DNA from: VFKU01 sp964620045
GTDB lineage: Bacteria; Hydrogenedentota; Hydrogenedentia; Hydrogenedentales; GCA-2746185
Length of the DNA stretch: 64,000 bases
NCBI GenBank assembly: GCA_964620045.1
Contig: CAZUJL010000003.1
Location: 62,001-126,000 of the forward strand
Direction of reading: 5' to 3'
A program made the position numbers and the translations under genes. This document shows positions 17,382 to 25,793 of the stretch, in pieces. The notes under the pieces are model-generated. The model worked only from the letters and a program-made list of their open reading frames with translations. It was not told where the DNA came from and searched no databases. Position 1 is the first letter of the stretch. Every line of letters begins with the position of its first letter.

Positions 17382-18875
17382 GTGGACCTGACCGCATTCG
17401 AAGCCTGGCTGGATGTCTCGGAAATCGTGCCCGAGCGTTATGCCGCGTTTCGCCCCGCCATCCGCGACGCCGCGCTGTATTTCATCGAGCAGTTGTCCGA
17501 CCTGCGCCGCGCGGAGTTGCTTGCCACGCAATCCGAGTTGCCTCCGCCTGCCTCCACCGCGCAGCGCGTCGTCGCGCTGATGCGCGCCTGCCCGACGCTC
17601 CACAAGCTCGGCCAAGTCATCGCGCGGCACCAGGTGCTCGACGAAAATTTCCGCCGGGAGCTCCAGGAATTGGAGATGTTCAAGACGCAGCTCGACCCGG
17701 ACGTCGTGCGCACCGCCACGCTCATCGAACTGGGCGAGGCCACGGCGCGCTACAGAATCGAACTGGATGTCGCCGGCACGCTCGAGGCCAGCGTGGCCTT
17801 CGTCGTTCCTTGCGAATGGCGGGGGCCGGGAGCCACCGCTTCCGAACGCGCGATGCTCAAAGTCGTGAAGCCGGGTCTGGCCGAGCGACTCGCCGAGGAA
17901 CTCGGGGCGCTCGATCGCGTGGCGGATTATCTCGACGATCGCCGCGCGCACTATGGCATTCCGGCCTTCCAGTACCGCGAAACCTTCGGCACCGTGCGCG
18001 ATTTGCTCGAAGGCGAGACCGATCAGCTTCGCGAGCAGCGGAACCTGCGCATCGCCAAAAAATTCTTCGCCAAGTCGAAGGACGTGAAGGTGCCGTCCCT
18101 GTTGCCGTTCTGCTCGTCCCGGTTGACGGCCATGGAGCGCATCGAAGGCGTCCGCGTCACCGACATCGAGCGCGACCCGGCGGCAGGCAAGGTGCGCAAG
18201 CGTCTCGCCGCAATCGTGATCGAAGCACTAATTGCCGACGTGATCTTCAGCCGCGCCCCGGCCGCGATCTTCCATGCCGACCCGCACGCGGGCAACCTCT
18301 TCGCCATGCCCGACGGCCGCCTCGCGATCCTCGACTGGAGCCTCGCGGGCCAAATCTCCAAGCACGAGCGTGAACTGCTCGCCGAAATGTTCATCGGCGC
18401 GATCAGCCTCAGCTCGCGCCGCGTCACGCGCGCCGTGCGGCAACTGTCCACCAGCATTTCGGACGAAACCGCCGTGCGCGAGGCCGTGCGCCAGTCGCTG
18501 CGCCGCGTCCGCCGCGAACAGGTGCCCGGCCCGTCGTGGTTCACGACGCTATTCGAAGACCTGATGGCAAACGGCGTGCGCTTCCCGGCGAATCTGGTGT
18601 TGTTGAGGAAGAGTCTCTTTACACTCGAAGGCGTCGTGAAAGACGTGGACCCCGCGTGCTCCATGCGCCGCGTGTTCCTGCGCGAGGCCCTGTTCAAACT
18701 CGCGATCGAATGGCCCCGCCGCTACATCTCGCTGCCGTGGACCAAATCCTTTGCGACACACCTGTCGAACGCGGACTTGGTCAAGCTGTACCTGAGCACA
18801 CCGGTCACGGTCGCGAAGTATTTGCGCCACTCATTGACCGATCCGGATCCTGATCAGCAATCGGCCGGTGGTTAA
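17382..18875 (+). CDS. UbiB/ABC1 (AarF) family atypical kinase
   Basis: 497 residues from a GTG at 17382 (AGAGG about 8 nt upstream). Family marks: a KLGQ element near residue 74 (HKLGQVIARHQ), a lysine-containing strand (AMLKVVKPGLAERL), the catalytic loop HADPHAGN at 298-305, and a metal-binding Asp in AILDWSLAGQIS. Relatives are ATPases/kinases of membrane-linked isoprenoid-lipid or quinone metabolism. No ubiquinone pathway gene is nearby, so the role here is open. Lipid handling fits the neighbourhood. The N-terminal 90 residues are less typical. Its stop overlaps that of the small convergent gene 18872-19105 by four bases. Confidence 0.88.
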   Translation: MDLTAFEAWLDVSEIVPERYAAFRPAIRDAALYFIEQLSDLRRAELLATQSELPPPASTAQRVVALMRACPTLHKLGQVIARHQVLDENFRRELQELEMFKTQLDPDVVRTATLIELGEATARYRIELDVAGTLEASVAFVVPCEWRGPGATASERAMLKVVKPGLAERLAEELGALDRVADYLDDRRAHYGIPAFQYRETFGTVRDLLEGETDQLREQRNLRIAKKFFAKSKDVKVPSLLPFCSSRLTAMERIEGVRVTDIERDPAAGKVRKRLAAIVIEALIADVIFSRAPAAIFHADPHAGNLFAMPDGRLAILDWSLAGQISKHERELLAEMFIGAISLSSRRVTRAVRQLSTSISDETAVREAVRQSLRRVRREQVPGPSWFTTLFEDLMANGVRFPANLVLLRKSLFTLEGVVKDVDPACSMRRVFLREALFKLAIEWPRRYISLPWTKSFATHLSNADLVKLYLSTPVTVAKYLRHSLTDPDPDQQSAGG

Positions 18876-19105
18876 AACCTGGGCGGGAATGGTCTGTAGC
18901 GAAAGAGAATCGCTATACACAAACTGAATTGGAGCAGAAGCGGTACGACAGGGTGTACGGAAGCGAGATATCCTACGAACACAGAAAATACGAACGCTCC
19001 GATTGCGATTGCCTTCCAGATACGACCATCGTCGGCGAATTTTTCACCATAGACATAAGCGGCCGTCATCGCAAGAGAAAGCAGCAATGGGATAAAGGTC
19101 ATCAT
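18872..19105 (-). CDS. Small predicted membrane protein, unknown function
   Basis: 77 residues with two or three hydrophobic segments: about 3-20 (FIPLLLSLAMTAAYVYG), 30-50 (AIAIGAFVFSVFVGYLA) and 52-70 (VVPLLLQFSLCIAILF). A GCAGGA sequence lies directly before tandem ATG codons (19105 and 19102). I recognise no family. Codon use is less GC-biased than that of the neighbours. It is convergent with the UbiB gene and reads in the same direction as the following GNAT gene. Confidence 0.5.
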   Translation of the reverse strand: MMTFIPLLLSLAMTAAYVYGEKFADDGRIWKAIAIGAFVFSVFVGYLASVHPVVPLLLQFSLCIAILFRYRPFPPRF

Positions 19106-19132
19106 TCCTGCCGCCTAGACCTGCTTGCAGAT

Positions 19133-19717
19133 TTAGTCTTCGAGTTCGCGCGACATAATCACCATATCGTGCTTCTGGTGATTGCGGTCCTTCAGCCAAT
19201 CCGTCAGCAGCGCCTCGGCCGAGAAATCCAGCCGCTCAAACATAGCGCGCACGCGCGGCTGGTTGGCCGAGATGTTCGCCGTAACGCGCAGCAGGCCGCG
19301 TTCGCGCGAAACTTTGATCAGTTCTTCGACCAGCCGTTCGCCCAGGCCCAGGCCGCGGTATTTCGCGCCCACCAGCACGCGGATTTCGCCGATGTGGCGC
19401 GTCCACTGCTGGCGGCTGAAGTGCAGGTTGCCGTAGCCGATCACTTCGCCGTTCTCTTCCGCCAACACCGAGATCGTGCGCCCGCGGCCGATGTCTTCCA
19501 TCCAATCATGAACGATGTCCGGCTGCGTGATGTCGCGGCGCAGGAACACAAGGTCCGCCGCCGGCAGGCTTTGCGTGAATTTCAGCAGCGCTTGCTCGAC
19601 GCTCGCGCCGTCCTGCGTCCGCATCAGCTTCAGCGTGATCGTGTGCCGTCCGAATTGTTCGGTCAGCGGATACCAGAATGCCGCCTGCGCTTGTCCACCG
19701 ATCACGCTCTCGCTCAC
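19133..19717 (-). CDS. GNAT family N-acetyltransferase
   Basis: 194 residues from a GTG at 19717 with GAAGGAG seven bases upstream. The acetyl-CoA-binding motif A is V-G-A-K-Y-R-G-L-G-L-G (R/Q-x-x-G-x-G/A type), preceded by the strand GEIRVLV and followed by a helix (ERLVEELIKVSRERG). The C-terminal strand is MFERLDFSAEALL. The acceptor is unknown. It shares layout and several motifs (DIGRGRTISVLAE, WTRHIGEIRVLV) with the product of 23047-23625, so the two are paralogues placed either side of the hydrolase and wax ester synthase genes. Confidence 0.87.
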   Translation of the reverse strand: MSESVIGGQAQAAFWYPLTEQFGRHTITLKLMRTQDGASVEQALLKFTQSLPAADLVFLRRDITQPDIVHDWMEDIGRGRTISVLAEENGEVIGYGNLHFSRQQWTRHIGEIRVLVGAKYRGLGLGERLVEELIKVSRERGLLRVTANISANQPRVRAMFERLDFSAEALLTDWLKDRNHQKHDMVIMSRELED

Positions 19718-19743
19718 GGGAGTACTCCTTCAGAAAACCCGGT

Positions 19744-20196
19744 TCAGCCTTCGCTCGGCGCCGCGTTGGTCGCGGCCTTCGCCTTCGTCGCCGGCTTGCG
19801 CTTCGCCGGCGCACGCTTGCGCGCGGCGGCGGCCTTCTTGCCCGCCTGGCCTTTCTTCAGGCGCTCAAAGTAGGCCGAGAGCAAGTCGAAGCTCTTGTTC
19901 ATCGTCTTCTCGAAATCTTCGCGGCCGCGCTGCGTCGCCTTGTTCCACTCATCGACGACCTGGCGGCCTTCATCCGGCATCCACGCAGAGCCTTGCGCCA
20001 TCTTCAATACCAGCTTGCCAGTCTGATCTTGTAGCTTCCCAATGCCCCGCAGCGCATTGTGAATCGCCTTGCGCTGGTATTCGATCGCCGAGAGCGCGAA
20101 CTTCGCCGCCGGTTCGCGGCCCGCATCGCTCGTCCACTGCCGTGCAAAGCGCATCGCTTCCTGGCTCAGCGTCTCTTTTTTCTTCGCGGTCGCCAT
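19744..20196 (-). CDS. Phasin-like protein with Lys/Ala-rich basic tail (PhaF-like layout)
   Basis: 150 residues. I chose the ATG at 20196 because GGAGGGGAAAGTC precedes it; an in-frame ATG at 20229 is possible. Residues about 1-108 are amphipathic helix with phasin-like character (YQRKAIHNALRGIGKLQDQTGKLVLKMAQG, then DEWNKATQRGREDFEKTMNKSFD-type heptads). The last 40 residues are a histone-like low-complexity tail of K, A, R and P. In PhaF of pseudomonads a phasin domain joined to such a tail binds both granules and DNA. That comparison, together with the nearby phaR and phasin-like genes, is the basis for this call. Confidence 0.65.
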   Translation of the reverse strand: MATAKKKETLSQEAMRFARQWTSDAGREPAAKFALSAIEYQRKAIHNALRGIGKLQDQTGKLVLKMAQGSAWMPDEGRQVVDEWNKATQRGREDFEKTMNKSFDLLSAYFERLKKGQAGKKAAAARKRAPAKRKPATKAKAATNAAPSEG

Positions 20197-20341
20197 GACT
20201 TTCCCCTCCGGGTGGTCTGTCGAAGACATCCGATTCCGCCTATACTCGCTTAAAAAGGCGACAGATACAAGCGTTTGAATAACGTAATCCCCAGCGATAC
20301 CGATTTATTCCGTGTTGGAGCGAATTAATACGGCTGGCGTT

Positions 20342-21181
20342 TTAGATGAACGATGCGCCGCTCATGACCGGGGCGTCGGCTTCGTCGTCCATCGTCTCGT
20401 AGACGTGGCTCGCGGCTTCGTCCAGCCGTTGCGCGATCAGGCGGTACACCTCGGCGTTCCACGCCAACCCGCAGTGCGTGCCCTTCACTTCGATGTCGAT
20501 GGAGGGATCGCCCGTAATACACACCGACCAGTCCACAATGCCGTCCGTCTTCGTGAATATCGCCGTCTGGTGTATCGAATTCGGAATGCCCGCGCGCAGC
20601 GACTCGACAAATCCGCAGTTGCACGACCCGGAGAAGCACGCCTCGCGCAGCGGCTTGTTGTCCGGGCGCGACTCGCGCCGCGCGCGGATACGTTGTCGCA
20701 CGAAACGGCCGGTCTGGATGACCGTGGGATGGCTGCGCACGCCACGGAACGGCGAACCCAGCGTGATCACCGCGCGCACTTTGTCCGGCACAAGCATCGC
20801 CGCCGATCGCGAGAGCATGCCGCCGAGGCTGTGTCCGATCAGGCGCACCTGTTCGCCGGTCTCTTCATACGCATTTTCGATCGTCGCAATGAGGCGATCG
20901 ACGAGGAGATCGGGACATTCAGAATTGCGGCCAATGCCGGATTTATACGCACGATAGCCAATGCGCTTGAGCCACAGGTTCATTTCGGTGAGATACAGAT
21001 CGGAGCCGAGGAAACCGGGAACAGTGATGACGGCTTCGCCGTGGCCCTTGGGAATATTCAGTCCGTAATAAACGGGATTCGCGCGAAGCAGCGCCCAGTC
21101 CAATCCCGTAAACACTTCTCGCCAAATAGGAAGCAGTACCGCCTCTTCCTCTTCGACGAATACGAACTTCTTTCCGGACAC
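20342..21181 (-). CDS. Alpha/beta hydrolase (lipase-like), paralogue of the phaR-linked one
   Basis: 279 residues from a GTG at 21181, with a perfect AGGAGG seven bases upstream. The oxyanion strand is VITVPGFLGSDLYLTEMNLW, the nucleophile elbow GHSLGG, and the likely triad partners are in IFTKTDGIVDW (Asp) and GTHCGLAWN (His). A cysteine-rich stretch (CFSGSCNCGF) after the nucleophile is unusual for a cytoplasmic lipase. No signal peptide is present. Together with the UbiB, phasin and wax-ester genes it suggests a storage-lipid function, but the substrate is not visible. Confidence 0.85.
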   Translation of the reverse strand: MSGKKFVFVEEEEAVLLPIWREVFTGLDWALLRANPVYYGLNIPKGHGEAVITVPGFLGSDLYLTEMNLWLKRIGYRAYKSGIGRNSECPDLLVDRLIATIENAYEETGEQVRLIGHSLGGMLSRSAAMLVPDKVRAVITLGSPFRGVRSHPTVIQTGRFVRQRIRARRESRPDNKPLREACFSGSCNCGFVESLRAGIPNSIHQTAIFTKTDGIVDWSVCITGDPSIDIEVKGTHCGLAWNAEVYRLIAQRLDEAASHVYETMDDEADAPVMSGASFI

Positions 21182-21241
21182 GAAGTCCTCCTAGTGCGCA
21201 GGAATGTCCGCTTTGGCACACATTCCCACTCGCACATAGAA

Positions 21242-21270
21242 AGTATACCAAAAATTGAGAATTCTCTAAA
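21242..21270 (-). promoter_or_regulatory. Extended -10 promoter of the alpha/beta hydrolase gene
   Basis: Minus strand: TTTAGA (21270-21265), 17 nt, then TGG-TATACT with the -10 at 21247-21242. The TG before the -10 makes it an extended -10 promoter. A 10-bp palindrome, GAGAATTCTC (21257-21266), lies across the spacer and the -35 and could be an operator. Confidence 0.5.
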
Positions 21271-21368
21271 GAATCGTCTAGTATAGTGACACTGTAGGGT
21301 CGTCCCGAATTCACGGAGCCGGGTGTTTTGGGAACCGTATCGTTCCATCTTGAGCAATCTATTTCCGG

Positions 21369-21397
21369 TTGACTCCTTGTTCTGACCGGGTTATCGT
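21369..21397 (+). promoter_or_regulatory. Probable sigma70 promoter of the wax ester synthase gene
   Basis: TTGACT (21369-21374), 17 nt, TATCGT (21392-21397), giving a leader of about 55 nt to the ATG at 21460. Confidence 0.5.
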
Positions 21398-21459
21398 GCA
21401 ATTCGCACTAATGCCGTGAATCACCCCGATTCGCCGGCCCAAGATTGGATTCCGACGCC

Positions 21460-23037
21460 ATGCAGCAGCAGCCTCAGTTGTCGCGCCGTTTAAGCTCGCT
21501 GGACGCAGCGTTTCTGTATACCGAAAACAACTCCTCGCCGATGCACATCGGCGGCATCGACATCCTCGAGACCGCGCCGTCGCTCAAGTCCCTCCAGGAT
21601 GACCTCGACGCGAAGATGCAGTTCATTCCGCGTTACCGCCAGCGGATCATGATGACGCCGATGAACCTCGGCCATCCGATCTGGGTGGACGACACCGAAT
21701 TCGACATCAAGAACCACGTCATCGGGCTCACGCTGCCGAAGCCCGGCACGATGGCCCAGTTCCGCCGGCTCGTGAGCAAGCTTTTCGCCGGCATGCTCGA
21801 TCGCAAGCGGCCGCTGTGGCGCTTGTATGTGATCGACGGTCTCGAAGGCGGCAAGGGCGGCCTGCTCTGGCTCGTGCACCACTGCATGGTGGATGGCGTC
21901 TCCGGCGCGGAGCTGCTGAACGTCGCTTACGACCTCACGCCGAACGCGGCGCCGGTCGAGAAGAAACCGTTTGAACCGGAACCGACGCCCGACGCGAATT
22001 CGCTCTTGCTCGATTCGCTGTGGGACAACGTCGGCAATCAGATCGAGACCTGGTCGGAAGTGCAGCGCAACCTGCTCACCTACGCACGCAGTTTCCGCGG
22101 CGGTCAGGGTTTCCCGCTGCTGCGTGAATTGCCGCAGATGGCCCGCGACCTCGCGCGGCCCGTCCGGCGCATGCCGTTCAACCAGTACGAAATGTCCGGG
22201 AAGCGCAAGCTGAGCTGGAGCATGTGCTCCTTCGCCGAAGCCCGCGCGATCCGCGGCGCGGTCGGCGGCACGGTAAACGATGTCGTGCTCACCGCATTGG
22301 CCGGAGGCGTACGGCGTTATCTCGAACACCACGGCTCGCGCGTCGGCAATCGCAACCTGCGCGTGATGGTGCCCGTGAGCGTGCGCCAGGAAAACGAACG
22401 CGGCACGCTGGGCAACAAAGTCTCGCTCTTGCCGGTGGACGTGCAGCTTGGATTGAAAGACCCGGTGAAACGCCTTCAGGCGGTTACCGAACGCACGAAC
22501 GTGCTTAAGAAAGTGAAGCTCGCCGATCTGCTCAGCATCCTGCAGCAGGGTTGGCAGGGTGCGCCCGCCGCCGTGCAGGCGCTCGCCGGTGCGCTGGCCG
22601 TTTCGCCGACGGCGCAGACCGTGCTCAACACCGCCATGCGGTCGCCCGGCATGCACATGGTCTGCACGAACGTCCCCGGACCGCAGATTCCGTTGTACGC
22701 TTGCGGGTCGCGGATTCAGGCGCACTATCCGCTCCTGCCCGTCGCGCCGGGCATGGGCCTGAACATGGGCGTGTTCAGCTACAACCACCGCCTGCACTTT
22801 GGCTACATCGCGGACACGAACGCCGCACCGGATGTCGACTTCTTCGCGCAGTGCGTGGACGAAGGCTTCGCCGAGTTGCGCGAGGCCGCGGGCGTGCAGC
22901 CGCTGGAAACGATCGAAATCGGGCGCGCCAAGAAGATCGCGTCGCGCAACGGCAATGGCCGCACGCGCAAACCGCGCGTCAGCACCGCCGGGAACGCCGC
23001 CGTCGCCACAGCGCCGGATCCAACGCCCAGCGCCTAG
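21460..23037 (+). CDS. Wax ester synthase/diacylglycerol acyltransferase (WS/DGAT)
   Basis: 525 residues from the ATG at 21460; an in-frame TTG at 21445 would add five residues. The catalytic HHxxxDG motif is present as HHCMVDG at residues 140-146. The family PLW (118-120) is present, as is an ND motif in VNDVVLTALAGG. The N-terminal condensation-like domain (about 5-280) is followed by the WS/DGAT C-terminal domain, ending with NVPGPQIPLYACG and NMGVFSYNHRLHFGYIAD. It joins fatty acyl-CoA to fatty alcohols or diacylglycerol to make neutral-lipid inclusions. It is the only storage-lipid polymerising or esterifying enzyme seen in the window. The last 45 residues are low complexity. Confidence 0.95.
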   Translation: MQQQPQLSRRLSSLDAAFLYTENNSSPMHIGGIDILETAPSLKSLQDDLDAKMQFIPRYRQRIMMTPMNLGHPIWVDDTEFDIKNHVIGLTLPKPGTMAQFRRLVSKLFAGMLDRKRPLWRLYVIDGLEGGKGGLLWLVHHCMVDGVSGAELLNVAYDLTPNAAPVEKKPFEPEPTPDANSLLLDSLWDNVGNQIETWSEVQRNLLTYARSFRGGQGFPLLRELPQMARDLARPVRRMPFNQYEMSGKRKLSWSMCSFAEARAIRGAVGGTVNDVVLTALAGGVRRYLEHHGSRVGNRNLRVMVPVSVRQENERGTLGNKVSLLPVDVQLGLKDPVKRLQAVTERTNVLKKVKLADLLSILQQGWQGAPAAVQALAGALAVSPTAQTVLNTAMRSPGMHMVCTNVPGPQIPLYACGSRIQAHYPLLPVAPGMGLNMGVFSYNHRLHFGYIADTNAAPDVDFFAQCVDEGFAELREAAGVQPLETIEIGRAKKIASRNGNGRTRKPRVSTAGNAAVATAPDPTPSA

Positions 23038-23046
23038 TCGCCGCGC

Positions 23047-23625
23047 TTACTTTCCGCCGAAGTCGTCCATCGCGCGGGTCATGATCAGCAGATCATGAAA
23101 CTCGCCCGAGGGGTTCATCAGCCACTGGCTGAGCATGGCTTCCGGCTGAAAGCCGATTTCCTCGAAGAGATTGCGCACGCGCGCCTGGTCCGCCGGAATC
23201 TGGCAGAAGATGCGATCGAGTTTCATTTCGCGCGCGATGTGGAAGAGTTCTACGACAAGCCGCCGCGCAATGCCCTCGCCGCGCATATCCTTATCGACGA
23301 GCAACCGAATTTCGCCCATGTGGCTCGTCCACGTCGTCTCATCGTGGTGCAGGCTGCCGTATCCAACCACGCGATGATCAGCCTCGGCGAGCACCGTCAC
23401 AGTCCGGCCGCGATGAATATTCTCGATCCATTCATCCAGCACCTTGGGATTGGTCAAATCGGAACGCAAGAACGCGCGGTCCACATCGGCTTGTCGCGAG
23501 GCCAGTTGAATGACGGCGTCCTTGTCCTCTTCGTTCATCAGACGGAACGTGACACTGCGCGGGCGACTCGTGTCAGTCCACGGAAAATCACGTTTCACGA
23601 CAATGGGGGAGTAGTGGACGGCCAT
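23047..23625 (-). CDS. GNAT family N-acetyltransferase, paralogue of 19133-19717
   Basis: 192 residues, ATG at 23625 with CAGGAG seven bases upstream. The acetyl-CoA site is V-D-K-D-M-R-G-E-G-I-A-R-R, after the strand GEIRLLV. Flanking motifs match the paralogue (IHRGRTVTVLAE, WTSHMGEIRLLV, VRNLFEEIGFQPEAMLSQWL). The substrate is unknown. It converges on the wax ester synthase gene with a 9-bp gap and no visible terminator. Confidence 0.87.
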   Translation of the reverse strand: MAVHYSPIVVKRDFPWTDTSRPRSVTFRLMNEEDKDAVIQLASRQADVDRAFLRSDLTNPKVLDEWIENIHRGRTVTVLAEADHRVVGYGSLHHDETTWTSHMGEIRLLVDKDMRGEGIARRLVVELFHIAREMKLDRIFCQIPADQARVRNLFEEIGFQPEAMLSQWLMNPSGEFHDLLIMTRAMDDFGGK

Positions 23626-23683
23626 TGGGGCAACTCCTGTTCACGGCCGGCGCGGCCGGAATAAGGAGTATAGCGCGCAGCGC

Positions 23684-24736
23684 CTAGAAGGACGAATATT
23701 CCGCGCGGCGTGCGAAACGGAACACCAGCATCGCCGCCACAACCAGACTCAGCCCCAGCACAAGATTTGTGTCAGCTGAAATCGGCAGGCCAACCAGCGG
23801 ACCCTGCCGCGCCTCGCCGGAATCGGGATCCAGAATCAGGAAGGTCGTGTCGACGGCCTCGAAATCCCGGCCATAGACCCGGTCGAGTTCGTGCAGCATA
23901 TCGTCGTCCCACGCCGGATTCGGCACGCCGCTGATGTACCAGTTCGAGCCGTTGTCCGCGAGGATGATGCCGTACTTGCGCATCGCGCGCAGGATGACTT
24001 GCACCTCAGGGGAGAACTCCCAAATCGGGAAATCGGGCCGCAGCTTGAAGCGCTGGCCCATCGGCGGCACGTTCGGGTCCGTGATGTTGCTCGCGTAATG
24101 CCGCGCGGGCCAGTCGTAGCGCCGCTGTGTGCGCTGTGCCGTGAAGCGAATCGCGTGATTGATCTCGCCGGACATCACCTCTTCGTAGCGCACGAGCCCG
24201 GGCAGAATCGGCAAACCCGCGGCATCGGCCGAAGTCCAGCTATCCGGCCTCAGCTCGTGCGAGTTCAGATCGTAAATCGCACCGGAGCCCGCCGACCACG
24301 AGCCGTCGCCGTTCGGATGCGCGTTGAAGAGTTCATACAACTTGCACTCGCCTTCGCGCACGACAAGCACGTGCCGGTCGCCGTCGCCATCCTCGCCGCC
24401 CTCGATCGGCGGGTTCGCTGGAATGGGGTACGGGCCGGGATCGCTCTCGTCGTCGTAATCGAACTCGACATTCACCAGCGGTTGGTTGGCCGGCACCACC
24501 ACAAAGGGAATTCCGATGGGCGCACCTTCCCACACGGTGCCGAAATCCGGATGCAGGTGCCGGTCGCGGCCTATGCTGTTGATATATTCGTCGTTCTGCC
24601 AGTGGCGGGGGAGATGATCGATCGGCGTGTTCCACACGTTCTCCGGGGGAAAAAGGTCGCAGGGGCAATCCTGAGCGAAAGCGGCCGAAGAAAAAGCGAC
24701 GAAAAACACCCCGGCAAATGCAGCACGACTGTACAT
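23684..24736 (-). CDS. Secreted protein of unknown function with C-terminal membrane anchor
   Basis: 350 residues. I chose the ATG at 24736 because it begins a clean signal peptide (MYSRAAFAGVFFVAFSSAAFAQ). The mature part starts with CPCDLFPPENVWNTPIDHLP and holds motifs such as PDFGTVWEGAPIGIPFVVV, GDRHVLVVREGECKLYELF and ILADNGSNWYISGVP. At the very end is a hydrophobic helix (LVLGLSLVVAAMLVF) followed by RFARRAEYSSF, which looks like a C-terminal sorting or anchor tail. There is no PEP motif before it. I recall similar uncharacterised proteins in soil bacteria but cannot name a function. It is monocistronic. Confidence 0.8.
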   Translation of the reverse strand: MYSRAAFAGVFFVAFSSAAFAQDCPCDLFPPENVWNTPIDHLPRHWQNDEYINSIGRDRHLHPDFGTVWEGAPIGIPFVVVPANQPLVNVEFDYDDESDPGPYPIPANPPIEGGEDGDGDRHVLVVREGECKLYELFNAHPNGDGSWSAGSGAIYDLNSHELRPDSWTSADAAGLPILPGLVRYEEVMSGEINHAIRFTAQRTQRRYDWPARHYASNITDPNVPPMGQRFKLRPDFPIWEFSPEVQVILRAMRKYGIILADNGSNWYISGVPNPAWDDDMLHELDRVYGRDFEAVDTTFLILDPDSGEARQGPLVGLPISADTNLVLGLSLVVAAMLVFRFARRAEYSSF

Positions 24737-24912
24737 CTGGAACCCCCGAGCGCGCCCGGCCAGCCCCAGCCGCACGCGCACCCAATTGTACCTGACTTTT
24801 GCATGATTGGGCGCCTGTTCCGGTGCGAATACATCGCAGAATTCCGCACTTTCGCAGGCCTTTTGCGGATGCTAGAATTGTCGCCTCTATAGATCGTCGG
24901 GAGGCGCCGCAC

Positions 24913-25719
24913 ATGTCCGTCCAACGCGAAGCAGTACTGATCACCGGTGCCTCGTCCGGCATTGGCCGCGAACTGGCCAAAGTATTCGCCAAGAACGACT
25001 ACGACCTCGTGATCGTCGCGCGCCGCGAAGCCGCACTGAAATCGCTCGCCGAGGAGCTGAGCGAGAATTACGGCATTGAGGTCACCGTGCTGCCGAAGGA
25101 CCTCTCGAAACCCGAAGCGCCGCGTGAGTTGTTCGACGCCGTACAGGCCGCAGGCATCCACGTCGATGTGCTGGTGAACAACGCCGGCGTCGCGACGACG
25201 GAATTTTTCAAGGACGCCGAACTCGACAACATCATGGGCATCCTGAACGTGAACGCCGCCAGCGTCACGGCGCTGTGCCACTTGTTCTTGCAACCGATGT
25301 TGGAGCGCGGCCATGGGCGCATTCTGAACGTCGCTTCCGTGTTCGCGTTCGTGCCAACGCCGTCTCTCGCGATCTATGGCGCCACAAAGGCGTTTGTGTT
25401 GTCGCTGTCCGAGGCGCTCTCCGAGGAGCTGCGTGGTAGCGGCGTCACCGTCACCGCCATGTGCCCTGGGTACACCGAAACCGACATGATTAGCGGCGCG
25501 TTCCAGGATACGGGCTATACCGACTACGAGTCGCTCATCCCGCGCTTCGTGAAAATGACGCCACAGAAAGTCGCGCTCGAAGGCTTCCGCGCCTGTATGG
25601 CGGGCCGAGCGCTGCACGTGAACGGCCTGCAAAACCAGCTCGGCACAAGTTGGATCCGCTACCAGCCGCGCTGGCTCGTCCGCAGCGTCACCGGCATGGT
25701 GGCCCGCCTACGCAAATAG
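24913..25719 (+). CDS. Short-chain dehydrogenase/reductase (SDR)
   Basis: 268 residues, ATG at 24913 with GGGAGG eight bases upstream. Classical SDR: cofactor motif TGASSGIG at 11-18, NNAG in DVLVNNAGV, and catalytic Tyr155/Lys159 in YGATK. The lipid-oriented DltE/YqjQ-like group fits well (QREAVLITGASSGIGRELAK, then LPKDLSKPEAP). It is NAD(P)-dependent and the substrate is unknown. The FAD enzyme gene follows in the same direction after a 74-bp gap that contains a 16-bp palindrome. Confidence 0.9.
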   Translation: MSVQREAVLITGASSGIGRELAKVFAKNDYDLVIVARREAALKSLAEELSENYGIEVTVLPKDLSKPEAPRELFDAVQAAGIHVDVLVNNAGVATTEFFKDAELDNIMGILNVNAASVTALCHLFLQPMLERGHGRILNVASVFAFVPTPSLAIYGATKAFVLSLSEALSEELRGSGVTVTAMCPGYTETDMISGAFQDTGYTDYESLIPRFVKMTPQKVALEGFRACMAGRALHVNGLQNQLGTSWIRYQPRWLVRSVTGMVARLRK

Positions 25720-25734
25720 CAGGCGCGCGCCTGC
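25719..25734. repeat. Perfect 16-bp GC palindrome at the SDR stop codon
   Basis: GCAGGCGCGCGCCTGC reads the same on both strands and starts on the last base of the SDR stop codon. As RNA it could form a short GC hairpin, but no T-run follows. It may be attenuating or simply a protein-binding site. Confidence 0.5.
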
Positions 25735-25793
25735 GGAAGTAGCTGCACTGCCCTCGCGCCTTCCGCTATGCTCTGCGCCGGAGGCGCCGCCGC

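Noticed and set aside
25719..25734. Rho-independent terminator after the SDR gene
   Set aside because: The palindrome is GC-rich but no T-run follows, and the next gene reads in the same direction.
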